Of a stretch of 38,065 bases of DNA, positions 31,302-38,065 are shown piece by piece (the stretch's first letter is position 1; every line of letters begins with the position of its first letter). Under the pieces are notes generated by a model. That model did not search any database and was not told the origin of the DNA. It saw nothing but the letters and a program-made list of their open reading frames with translations. The position numbers and the translations under genes were made by a program. The stretch is from a virus: the IMG/VR virus record IMGVR_UViG_3300048584_000156, positions 1-38,065 of that record, one strand, 5' to 3'.

Positions 31302-33425
31302 ATGCAACTCTCCATCATCGACTACACCTCGCCCGAGTGGGAATCCCTTCCCTCCTCTCTCCGCACGGAGATTCACGATTGGCTGGAAGCCCTCTACCCG
31401 CCACCGGAGCGCGGCATCACCGCCTGGCTGACGCAAGTGGGCGAATCGATGGGCAAGTCCTACGCCACTGCCCGCCGCAATTACGACGCGCTCCAGGCAT
31501 CCGGTTGGAGCTGGAAAGTGCTCGTCGATGCCCGCAAGACATCGGCGGATGCCGTCATTCTCGACGGCACCGGCTCGCAGGTCTTCCGTGCTTACGTGGT
31601 CGAGCAGGTCGGCAAGTTCAAGCGCAAGAACGTCTCCGCCTTCCGCAAACTCCGCAATGACTTCCGGCGGCGCGATGGCGTGATCCCCGGCTACGAGGGA
31701 TTCCCCGGCTGGCCTAAGACGCCCATCGGTTGGACGGACCGGAATCTTGGCCGCATCGTCAAGGCGGAGACCAACCGCGCCCGCCTCGCGTCCCTCCGCA
31801 TCGGCACGAGCAGCAAGACCAACGAATTTCTCCCCACCGTCCGCACCACCCGCGTGGGCTTGCATCACGGCCAGGTGATCCAGGTGGACGACGTGCGGCA
31901 TGATAACTGGGTCACCCTAGGCAAGAGCGGGAAATACGTCCGCGTCAATGAACTCGGTGCGCTCGACCTTCTATCAGGCCACCGCTTCCAGTGGGGATGC
32001 AAACCCCGCCGCCGCCGGGTGGACAAGTCCTACGAGGACATCAACGGCAGCGACATGCGCCTCTTCACCGCCGGACTCTTCCACCGCTGGGGATACTCGC
32101 CGCATGGCACCATGATCATGAGTGAGCACGCCACCGCCAAGGTGGACGAGCGCATCGCCAAGATCCTCTACGACGCCACCGGCGGCCTGATCCGCGTGGA
32201 CTATCAGCCGATTGAGGGCAAGCAGGCCGCGCTAACAGGATTCTGGAACGGCACGGAAGGCGGAAACTTCCGCGCCAAGGCCTGCCTGGAATCCCTGCAC
32301 AATCTCATTCACAACGATCTATCCGCCCTGCTCATGCAGACCGGTTCGCCATCGTCCGGCCTCAAGGGACCGGTCACCACCGACCGCATCATCGCCTACG
32401 CAGAAGCCATCATGCGCGAGGTGCTGAAAAAGTGCCCTGCCCGTGCCCACCTGCTCAAGCTCCCCGGCATCGACTATCACACGCAGTTCATCCCCTTTCT
32501 GATGGATTACTATCACCACGGCCTCGCCCTGCGGACCGATCATGAAATGGAAGGCTGGGAGAGCCTCAACTACGTGGTAACCGAATACACCGCCCTTCCT
32601 GGATCCAACCACTGGCTGAGCCAAGCGGATTTCCTCAAGCTCCCCGAGCCGTCGCAACTCATCATCGGCAACGCCGTCCGCAATGATCCGCAAAGCTGGT
32701 CGAAGCGCCGCAACCTTTCCCCCCTGGAAGTTTGGAACCAACGGCCCAAGTTCCTGCCCATCCCGCCTGTCACCATCTGTGACATCATCGGCGAGGACAT
32801 GGCCCGAGAGGTTATCGTTAGGAAAGGCTTCGCGGAGTTCGAGGATCAGGAGCTTTCGCCGGATGCGCTCATCTACACCGCCCGCTATGTCACCGGCCCT
32901 AACCGTGGACGCGAGATTCCGCACGGCGAGAAGATCAAGCTCTTCGCCAATCCCTTCGAGGATGGCAGCGCCTTCGTCATCGACGCCCAGGGCCGCTACC
33001 TCGGCCAGCTCCCGCTCTACAAGCGCTTCTGCGCCGTAAACGCCGCTGCCTTCCACACCGACGCCCCCTTCGAAGAGCGCCCGTCCCTCAAGAGCGAAGA
33101 GTTCATCCGCGCCACTGGCGAGAAACATGAACGCATCGCCACCATGCTCGAACCGGACCGCATCAACCACCGCGAGGAAGTCCAGGAAGCCCAAGACCTC
33201 CGCGCCCACAACCGCAAAGTCCTAAAAGGCGAACCCATCACCCCGGAAGAGATCCACGACGCCCGCGTTGCAGCCGGTCAACAAGCCCATCGCACCGCCG
33301 CTGCAAACCGCCTCAGCGATCACGGCCAGCCCATCGACTACGACCTCATCCCCGTCGCCGAAGAGACCTGGCAAGACCCCTTCGCCTGCCTCCCCGAAAC
33401 CAACAACTTCCCCGACTCCATCTGA
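31302..33425 (+). CDS. MuA-like DDE transposase
   Basis: 707 aa from ATG 31302, 5 bp after the previous stop. Integrase core: first acidic pair D196/D197 in VIQVDDVRHDN; third acidic E330 in KACLESLHNLIHNDL; the second position falls at E275 in MIMSEHATAKVDERI, giving 79- and 55-residue spacings (67 and 56 in MuA). The N-terminal 130 residues contain GKSYATARRNYDALQASG, an HTH-like region for end or enhancer binding. The C-terminal part (630-707) is charged and may contact the MuB-like ATPase. Catalyses replicative transposition of the phage. The D-to-E second residue is unusual and could be a misaligned neighbour. Confidence 0.8.
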   Translation: MQLSIIDYTSPEWESLPSSLRTEIHDWLEALYPPPERGITAWLTQVGESMGKSYATARRNYDALQASGWSWKVLVDARKTSADAVILDGTGSQVFRAYVVEQVGKFKRKNVSAFRKLRNDFRRRDGVIPGYEGFPGWPKTPIGWTDRNLGRIVKAETNRARLASLRIGTSSKTNEFLPTVRTTRVGLHHGQVIQVDDVRHDNWVTLGKSGKYVRVNELGALDLLSGHRFQWGCKPRRRRVDKSYEDINGSDMRLFTAGLFHRWGYSPHGTMIMSEHATAKVDERIAKILYDATGGLIRVDYQPIEGKQAALTGFWNGTEGGNFRAKACLESLHNLIHNDLSALLMQTGSPSSGLKGPVTTDRIIAYAEAIMREVLKKCPARAHLLKLPGIDYHTQFIPFLMDYYHHGLALRTDHEMEGWESLNYVVTEYTALPGSNHWLSQADFLKLPEPSQLIIGNAVRNDPQSWSKRRNLSPLEVWNQRPKFLPIPPVTICDIIGEDMAREVIVRKGFAEFEDQELSPDALIYTARYVTGPNRGREIPHGEKIKLFANPFEDGSAFVIDAQGRYLGQLPLYKRFCAVNAAAFHTDAPFEERPSLKSEEFIRATGEKHERIATMLEPDRINHREEVQEAQDLRAHNRKVLKGEPITPEEIHDARVAAGQQAHRTAAANRLSDHGQPIDYDLIPVAEETWQDPFACLPETNNFPDSI

Positions 33426-33458
33426 CTTCTCACTTCTCACTTCTCACTTCTCACTTCT
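33424..33458 (+). repeat. CACTTCT heptamer run between transposase and ATPase genes
   Basis: GACTTCT followed by four exact CACTTCT units; overlaps the transposase TGA stop by two bases and ends 6 bp before ATG 33465. Confidence 0.9.
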
Positions 33459-33464
33459 ACCCCC

Positions 33465-34547
33465 ATGACCACCGCCATCGCCACCCCAGATCCAGACGAC
33501 GACAACAAACTGCGTCCCGCCACCACCACCACGAATTATAACATCGCCCCCGATCAATTCGAGACCGTCATCACCAAGCTCCCACAGCATCAGCAAGACG
33601 TCATCCGTTGGTGGTATTTCCTCGGCAAGGATCGTGGATGGCCGCTCAACCAACTGGCCAAAGCCTGCGGTTCCAGCTCCACCACCCTCAGCCGCGTCTT
33701 CCGGGGCGAATACGGCGCGGAACTCGACAACCTCTGCAAGAGCCTAACCAAAGCCCGCGAATCCTTCCACGAGACCGTGGATAATCCCGAGTTCATCATG
33801 ACGTCCCTGGCCAAGGAAATGTTCGCCATTAACGACCGCGTCCGCGCCCTCCGCACCGTCGCCATCCTCTATGGTGCCATGGGCATCGGCAAGACCACCG
33901 TCCAGGAGGAATACAAGCACCGCAACAACCACGGCCGCACCATCTACTACCGCTGCGAGCCTGGCATGACGCTCGCTCAGTTCATCAGCTCCCTCGCCGG
34001 TGCCTGTGGCATCAACTTCAAGCACAAGCAAAACCAGCTCCGCATCCGCGAGAAACTCTACACCCTGCTCGCCGCCGGTCAGCGCCTCCTCATCATCGAC
34101 GAGCTTCACCAACTCTTCCTCCGCCGTCCCGGTGCCGATCTCACCCCGGTGCTGCAATGCGAGTTCCTCCGCACCATCTATGACAAGGCCAAGTGCGGCA
34201 TGGTCCTCATCGGCACCCACGCCCTGGAGCGCTACATGATCGACCAACAGAAGATCCTCGCCCAGCTCCTCGACCGTGGCACCATGCCCATCCAGCTCCC
34301 GGACAAGCCCACCGCCGAGGATGCCCGCGCCTTCGTCAAGCACTTCGGCCTGCCTGCTCTAACTTCCAGCGAGCCGGAAGCCGGCGCCATCGTCAAAGAC
34401 ATCCTCACCTCCTCCGGTCTCCGCAAGCTAACCCTCCATCTCCGCGATGGCGCAGCCACCGCCGCCAAGCGTGGCGAGAAATACACCTGGTCGCACTTCT
34501 GCACCGCCTTCGAAGATCTTCAATCACTCGGCAAACGCCGCAAATAA
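33465..34547 (+). CDS. MuB-like AAA+ transposition ATPase
   Basis: 360 aa. N-terminal HTH at about 61-85 (LNQLAKACGSSSTTLSRVFRG). Walker A GAMGIGKTT at 137-145; Walker B LLIIDELH at 208-215; sensor-like VLIGTHALERY near 245. This is the MuB/TniB arrangement: an ATPase that binds target DNA and delivers it to the transposase while giving target immunity. It directly follows the transposase gene, separated only by a heptamer run. Confidence 0.85.
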   Translation: MTTAIATPDPDDDNKLRPATTTTNYNIAPDQFETVITKLPQHQQDVIRWWYFLGKDRGWPLNQLAKACGSSSTTLSRVFRGEYGAELDNLCKSLTKARESFHETVDNPEFIMTSLAKEMFAINDRVRALRTVAILYGAMGIGKTTVQEEYKHRNNHGRTIYYRCEPGMTLAQFISSLAGACGINFKHKQNQLRIREKLYTLLAAGQRLLIIDELHQLFLRRPGADLTPVLQCEFLRTIYDKAKCGMVLIGTHALERYMIDQQKILAQLLDRGTMPIQLPDKPTAEDARAFVKHFGLPALTSSEPEAGAIVKDILTSSGLRKLTLHLRDGAATAAKRGEKYTWSHFCTAFEDLQSLGKRRK

Positions 34548-34552
34548 TCCCC

Positions 34553-34580
34553 CTGAAAACTGAACACCGAAAACTAGCAA
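34553..34580 (+). repeat. CTGAAAA heptamer run
   Basis: CTGAAAA, CTGAACA, CCGAAAA, CTAGCAA: four units, 6 bp after the MuB-like stop and 6 bp before ATG 34587. Nearly identical to 29622-29649, about 5 kb away. Confidence 0.9.
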
Positions 34581-34586
34581 CTCTCC

Positions 34587-34922
34587 ATGAACACCGCCCT
34601 CATCCTCCGTGACCCCATGCAGCCGCCCATCCATGTCCTCGAATGCGACGGCCCCGCGATCTACCCGATCCCCGACATCCACCGCTATCCCGGCGATTTC
34701 GACGCACGCCCCTACATGTCATTCCAGAATTTCCTCGACCTGCCAGACTACGCCAAAAAACCAGGCCCCTCCACTTGGGAAATGGAACACGCAAACGCCC
34801 GCCGCATCTACCGCCTCATCGAGCACGCAGAGACCGGCTTTAACGTCCTAACACCCTCACAGCTCCAAGAAATCCGCGCCCGCCTCAAGCTCATCGCCCC
34901 CGAGTGCGACCAGGACTTCTGA
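34587..34922 (+). CDS. Early protein, unassigned
   Basis: 111 aa. N-terminal part (PPIHVLECDGPAIYPIPDIHRYPGDFDARPYMSF) is Pro/Asp-rich; C-terminal part is helical (WEMEHANARRIYRLIEHAETGFNVLT). Located in the Mu-like semi-essential early region between B and Gam. Family not recognised. Confidence 0.55.
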   Translation: MNTALILRDPMQPPIHVLECDGPAIYPIPDIHRYPGDFDARPYMSFQNFLDLPDYAKKPGPSTWEMEHANARRIYRLIEHAETGFNVLTPSQLQEIRARLKLIAPECDQDF

Positions 34923-34938
34923 TCTCTCCCTCTTCTTC

Positions 34939-34966
34939 CACTTGTCACTTCTCACTCGCCACTTCT
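34939..34966 (+). repeat. CACTTCT heptamer run
   Basis: CACTTGT, CACTTCT, CACTCGC, CACTTCT: four units ending 4 bp before ATG 34971. Confidence 0.85.
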
Positions 34967-34970
34967 CACC

Positions 34971-35303
34971 ATGTCCATCCGCCCCACTCCCTGCCTGGCA
35001 GACCACCCGGTTCATCTCGCCCACGTCGCCGCCTCCAACCACACCTGGGAACTCCACATCGGCACCGTCCAGCTCTTTATTTCCGGCCCCGGCCCGGACG
35101 CCTGGCTCGCCTGCTCAGAGCCCTGCTACTCCGGCTCCATCGGCACCGATCACGAGCGTCACGTCGCCCATAAAGCAGTCACCATCCTCCGGAAAAATCA
35201 CGGTCAAAACAAAGACGCCGGCATTCCCGAAATCCAAACCGCCCTCGCCCTCGCCCGTGCGGAAATTCCGGCCCCTAAAACAGACGTCCCGTGCCCGCTC
35301 TAA
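34971..35303 (+). CDS. Early protein, unassigned
   Basis: 110 aa with several beta strands (TWELHIGTVQLFISG, AWLACSEPCYSGSIG) and a helical C-terminus. Overlaps the next gene's GTG start by 13 bp. No motif I can name. Confidence 0.5.
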   Translation: MSIRPTPCLADHPVHLAHVAASNHTWELHIGTVQLFISGPGPDAWLACSEPCYSGSIGTDHERHVAHKAVTILRKNHGQNKDAGIPEIQTALALARAEIPAPKTDVPCPL

Positions 35304-35524
35304 CCCCCACCGCCAAAGCCGCGCTGGAGATCGCCATCCTCCGAGATCTTCGCGTCGGCCAATCCACCGCAGACTCCACCGCTGGCCGCCTCAAAACCGA
35401 CCTCCAAACCACCCAACAACTCCTCGCAGGCCTCGTCACCGATGGCCTCGTCGAGACCACCACCATCGCCCAAACTCTCACCGCTTACCGCATCACCCAA
35501 ACCGGCCTCATCGCCATCGCCTAA
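35291..35524 (+). CDS. Winged-helix-like small protein (GTG start)
   Basis: 77 aa from GTG 35291, overlapping the previous stop. Pattern AALEIAILRDLRVGQSTADSTAGRLKTDLQ, then LLAGLVTDGLVETTTIAQTLTAYRITQTG is a winged-helix fold with a wing strand. Probably a regulatory or DNA-binding protein. Ends 1 bp before the next ATG. Confidence 0.55.
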   Translation: MPALTPTAKAALEIAILRDLRVGQSTADSTAGRLKTDLQTTQQLLAGLVTDGLVETTTIAQTLTAYRITQTGLIAIA

Positions 35525-35525
35525 C

Positions 35526-35828
35526 ATGTCCACACCCACCCTCGAAATCCCCCGCCTCGTCACAGCTCCCCGAGAGACCTTCCTGCGCCAGCAAGAAGGC
35601 CGCATCCGCAGCCAAGCGCTACCCCTCAAATCCGACCCCGAAATCCTCCGCGAACTCAACGCCATCGAGATGGCAGAAGACCTCTTCGACATCCACGAAA
35701 TCGCCGGGAAAAAGATGGCCGATCAAGCCCGCCACGCCTGGGAAAAAATCCACGCCCGCCACTGCGCCGCCGCCTTCCAACTCCGCCTCTATCACCTCGA
35801 TAAACTCGCCCACCTCGTCGGCATCTGA
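35526..35828 (+). CDS. Early helical protein, unassigned
   Basis: 100 aa from ATG 35526 (MSTPTLEIPRLVT). Mostly helical (PEILRELNAIEMAEDLFDIHEIAGKKMADQARHAWEKIH, here only quoted in part as residues 40-78). Directly upstream of the Gam-like gene. Family not recognised. Confidence 0.55.
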   Translation: MSTPTLEIPRLVTAPRETFLRQQEGRIRSQALPLKSDPEILRELNAIEMAEDLFDIHEIAGKKMADQARHAWEKIHARHCAAAFQLRLYHLDKLAHLVGI

Positions 35829-35857
35829 TTCTCACTCAAACCACCAAAAATAACATC

Positions 35858-36376
35858 ATGTCCACACGCCTCAAATCCACCGTCACCATCGACTCACGCG
35901 CTCAATTCGAAGTCACCGTCGATGAGATCTGCAAGCACCAGCTCGACCGCGAACAACTCATCACCCTGCGTGATCGCCTGCTCGCCGAAATCATGGAAGA
36001 ACACAACCCCGAGATCGAGAAAATCAGCCAGCAGATTTCCGCCAAACTCGTCCTCTGTGAGAAGTTCGCCACCACCCACCGGGAGACCCTTTTCGGCAAG
36101 CTCAAATCAGCCGCCTCTGCCCTCGGGCTTTTCGGCTTCCGCACCGGCAATCCCAAGCTCGTTCTGCTCAACCGCAAATGGAAGTGGGACGATGTCTTGC
36201 AAGCCCTCCGCACCACCGAACGCACCGAACTGATCCGCACCAAATCAGAACCCGACAAGGACGCTTTAAAGAAGCTCGAAGACGCCGATCTCGCAAGCCT
36301 CGGCCTGCGCATCGACCAGGACGAAACCTTCTTCATCGAACCCAAGCGCGAAGATCCCGAACGCCTGTCCGCATAG
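35858..36376 (+). CDS. Gam-like host-nuclease inhibitor
   Basis: 172 aa, typical size for Mu Gam. N-terminal coiled coil (residues 5-75, LDREQLITLRDRLLAEIMEEHNPEIEKISQQI), then THRETLFGKLKSAASALGLFGFRTGNPKL, the hallmark Gam segment, and a C-terminal domain with WKWDDVLQALRTT. Mu Gam is a Ku-like protein that coats DNA ends and blocks exonucleases. Position after MuA/MuB and other early genes matches Mu. Confidence 0.8.
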   Translation: MSTRLKSTVTIDSRAQFEVTVDEICKHQLDREQLITLRDRLLAEIMEEHNPEIEKISQQISAKLVLCEKFATTHRETLFGKLKSAASALGLFGFRTGNPKLVLLNRKWKWDDVLQALRTTERTELIRTKSEPDKDALKKLEDADLASLGLRIDQDETFFIEPKREDPERLSA

Positions 36377-36392
36377 CCCCATCTCGGCCCGC

Positions 36393-36440
36393 AGGGACCG
36401 GCGCGGTTTAGCCATCCGCATCCTCATTTCGCCGGTCCCT
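36393..36440. promoter_or_regulatory. Inverted repeat downstream of the Gam-like gene
   Basis: Perfect 11-bp inverted repeat AGGGACCGGCG / CGCCGGTCCCT with a 26-base loop in the 86-bp gap after the Gam-like gene. No U-tract follows. Possible terminator, protein binding site or structured mRNA element. No function shown. Confidence 0.5.
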
Positions 36441-36462
36441 CATTCATCTCCTAACCACCCCC

Positions 36463-36861
36463 ATGAAGAAAGTCCACATCGTCAGCTTTGGCTACCGAGA
36501 CTACGCGTTCACCAGCATCGCGAAAGCCGCCGATGCGGTAAAATTTTTAGCCTCACTCACCCCCGTGAAATACACCTACGTCTCCGGCGAGGGACCGGCT
36601 TACTACGTCCCAGCGCCCGATGACGAACAGCGCGAAGTGAAGCTGGAATTGAATCAGAATTTCCGGGATGCCGAGAAGCCCGAGAAACCCGCAAAAACTC
36701 TCGCTCTCCCCAAGCCCAAGCGTGGCACCATCCGCTGCATCTGCGGCTTCTCCGACGTCGCTCCCAACCAATCCTGCGTCCACTGCGGCAAGCCCTTTTC
36801 CGAATCCCACAACCGCACCCACGGCAGTGGGAACAACGGCCCAAATCTCCGCCTGATCTAA
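36463..36861 (+). CDS. Zinc-ribbon early protein
   Basis: 132 aa. N-terminal region (VHIVSFGYRDYAFTSIAKAADAVKFLASL) then a C-terminal zinc ribbon with TIRCICGFSDVAPNQSCVHCG (CxC-x-CxxC). A linker of about 20 residues is Lys/Pro-rich. Possibly binds DNA, or RNA polymerase. Family not recognised. Confidence 0.55.
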   Translation: MKKVHIVSFGYRDYAFTSIAKAADAVKFLASLTPVKYTYVSGEGPAYYVPAPDDEQREVKLELNQNFRDAEKPEKPAKTLALPKPKRGTIRCICGFSDVAPNQSCVHCGKPFSESHNRTHGSGNNGPNLRLI

Positions 36862-36863
36862 CC

Positions 36864-37370
36864 ATGCCTGTCGATTGGAAAAGGTATCCTTCAAACTGGC
36901 CTCGTATCCGCCGGGTGATTGCCCGCCGGTCGCAAGGCCGGTGCGAGTGGTGCCAGGCCATCAATCGCGAGCCGCATCCCGTCACTCAACGCTATTGGCT
37001 TACGCCGCCGGACGTTTACAGCTCGCTTGATGCTGAGTTCGACTTCGATTTCGATCCATGCCCCTGCCCACGTCCGGAAGCTTATAACAGCCTCCAAATC
37101 CCATGGGGGAAATCCAACTACGTGAACCCACCATTCCTCAAGATTGACGCTCCTCACGGAGGCCCGTCCGCGTTCGCTCGCAAGGCAATCGCAGAGCGGG
37201 ATGCCGGGAATGCCAGCGTCCTCATTCTGCCCGTGCCTTGGAGCCTCGGCATGCTCATGGCTGCCGGTGCTGAGATCCGCTACGGCGGGTCCGTTCGCTG
37301 GTTGGAAGCCGACACTGGTCAACCATGCCCGCGCTCGCGTCCGCAAGCCATCGCAATTCTACGCCCATGA
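36864..37370 (+). CDS. HNH N-terminal fragment fused to phage Dam-like DNA adenine methylase
   Basis: 168 aa. Residues 1-41 (WKRYPSNWPRIRRVIARRSQGRCEWC...EPHPVT) are the start of a phage HNH endonuclease, including the CxxC zinc knuckle but without the HNH core. From about 42 the sequence becomes a Dam-like N6-adenine methylase: YWLTPPDVYSSLDAEFDFDFDPC and YVNPPFLK (catalytic NPPF). The methylase part appears complete, so DNA modification is the probable activity; the nuclease part cannot cut. Overlaps the next gene (ATGA). Confidence 0.7.
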   Translation: MPVDWKRYPSNWPRIRRVIARRSQGRCEWCQAINREPHPVTQRYWLTPPDVYSSLDAEFDFDFDPCPCPRPEAYNSLQIPWGKSNYVNPPFLKIDAPHGGPSAFARKAIAERDAGNASVLILPVPWSLGMLMAAGAEIRYGGSVRWLEADTGQPCPRSRPQAIAILRP

Positions 37371-38053
37371 AAACTACCTCCAAAAAGCCAGCCAAAATCC
37401 GTGGCAACATTTCTCCCGAAGAGATCCGGCCACTCATCATGGCCGCCCGCGAAGCCTTCGCCATCCAAGACCCCGGCATCACCTTCGATGAGTGGAGATC
37501 TGAGCAGGTGATGGAGGCAGTGGGACGCCCCGGAATCACTGCCTGCGATCACCACCACTTCTGCGATCTAATGGGTCATTTCAAGATCGCCGCCAACAAA
37601 GAAGATGAGGCGCTTCACTGGATTTTAAAGGGCGGTAAAGACACTCAGCGCCAGATCGCCTGGTCAATCGCTGAGACTCTCGCCGCCCACCTCACCCTCG
37701 CCCACTCCACCGTCGAGCAAATCACCTCCACTGTCGCCAAGCGGGTCCTCGCCCGCCGCCTCGCCGCCCGCGCATCCATCCTCGACCACGCCGACGGCCC
37801 ACTCTCATTCGACTACCTTCTGAGCATCGTCCGCGATAAAACCCGCCGTCCTGATCTTACCCTCACCGCCGATCTCAAGACCAGCCTGGCCGAGCGCTGC
37901 ACCGCCGGCCAGCTCGCCCAGATCCGCTTCACCCTCGTCAACCGCATCGCCGAGCGCGAGGGCAGAGGTCGGATCAGCGACCGCAACCGCTCCCAGAACT
38001 CGGATGCTGCCAAGGACCGCCGTTCGCCCCACACCCTTGCGCCCCGCTTTTAA
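37367..38053 (+). CDS. Early protein, unassigned
   Basis: 228 aa from ATG 37367, coupled to the methylase stop. Mostly helical: SPEEIRPLIMAAREAFAIQ, EWRSEQVMEAVGRPGITACDHHHFCDLMGHF, and a Lys/Arg-rich C-terminal tail (REGRGRISDRNRSQ). The sequence DHHHFCDLMGHFK is suggestive of a metal site but no known family is recognised. The window ends 12 bp after its stop. Confidence 0.55.
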   Translation: MKTTSKKPAKIRGNISPEEIRPLIMAAREAFAIQDPGITFDEWRSEQVMEAVGRPGITACDHHHFCDLMGHFKIAANKEDEALHWILKGGKDTQRQIAWSIAETLAAHLTLAHSTVEQITSTVAKRVLARRLAARASILDHADGPLSFDYLLSIVRDKTRRPDLTLTADLKTSLAERCTAGQLAQIRFTLVNRIAEREGRGRISDRNRSQNSDAAKDRRSPHTLAPRF

Positions 38054-38065
38054 GCAACTTTTGCC

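Noticed and set aside
30936-31901. Long - strand frame opposite the 253-aa and transposase genes
   Set aside because: Translation is a reverse-frame shadow; the + strand has recognisable transposase motifs over the same DNA.
32319-33209. Long - strand frame opposite the transposase gene
   Set aside because: Glu/Val/Gly-rich shadow typical of GC-rich antisense frames; no motif.
34942-35853. 303-aa + frame over four small early genes
   Set aside because: Pro/Ser/Arg-rich low-complexity shadow; the small genes in the other frames have coupled starts and stops.

Overview
This window holds one gene of a Gram-negative, GC-rich bacterium at its left edge, followed by most of a Mu-like transposable prophage that runs to the right edge. 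The host is most likely a member of the Verrucomicrobiota. This is inferred from the RnfD/FG-GAP/UnbV fusion protein at 391-3069, the high GC, the scarcity of Shine-Dalgarno sequences and the many short phased repeats. No rRNA or tRNA gene is present to confirm it.

Layout. 1-390 is host intergenic DNA. 391-3069 is the host membrane/FG-GAP protein. About 70 bp after its stop, at 3137-3184, lies a TG-initiated sequence with two 13-bp direct repeats 21 bp apart, the best candidate for one transposition end. 3189-26712 is the late module, all read leftward (- strand) except one small + ORF. Read from the regulatory centre outward it carries: RHH regulator, HTH protein, holin-like protein, M15 endolysin, small gp24-26-like proteins, small and large terminase (Mu gp27/gp28-like), portal (gp29-like), protease/scaffold (I/Z-like), decoration protein, major capsid protein, gp36-like adaptor, MuF-type head protein with a C-terminal HExxH domain, tail completion proteins, tail tube, collagen-like protein, a group of unassigned tail proteins, tape measure, hub-like protein and a repetitive fibre. 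No sheath or contractile baseplate gene was recognised, so the tail is probably siphovirus-like.

26713-26795 is a divergent control region: a perfect 12-bp inverted repeat lies between two ribbon-helix-helix genes. From there the early module runs rightward (+ strand): RHH regulator, BRO-type antirepressor, a run of small accessory genes, a 253-aa protein, MuA-like DDE transposase, MuB-like AAA+ ATPase, small proteins, Gam-like nuclease inhibitor, a zinc-ribbon protein, an HNH-Dam chimera and a final 228-aa protein. The other phage end is not in the window.

The most unusual structure is a set of tandem, slightly degenerate 7-bp repeats (CTGAAAA-type and CACTTCT-type) that fill nearly every longer gap between early genes and stop 4-13 bp before the next start codon, where a Shine-Dalgarno would be expected. 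Related 7-, 8- and 9-bp runs occur in the late module and inside coding sequence. Because 7 is not a multiple of 3, the CTGAAAA runs place stop codons in all three frames. Other points of interest are a possible MuF-type metallopeptidase toxin with a convergent small ORF, signal-peptide-like N-termini on phage structural proteins, the HNH-Dam fusion, and an apparent small insertion within a duplicated leader.
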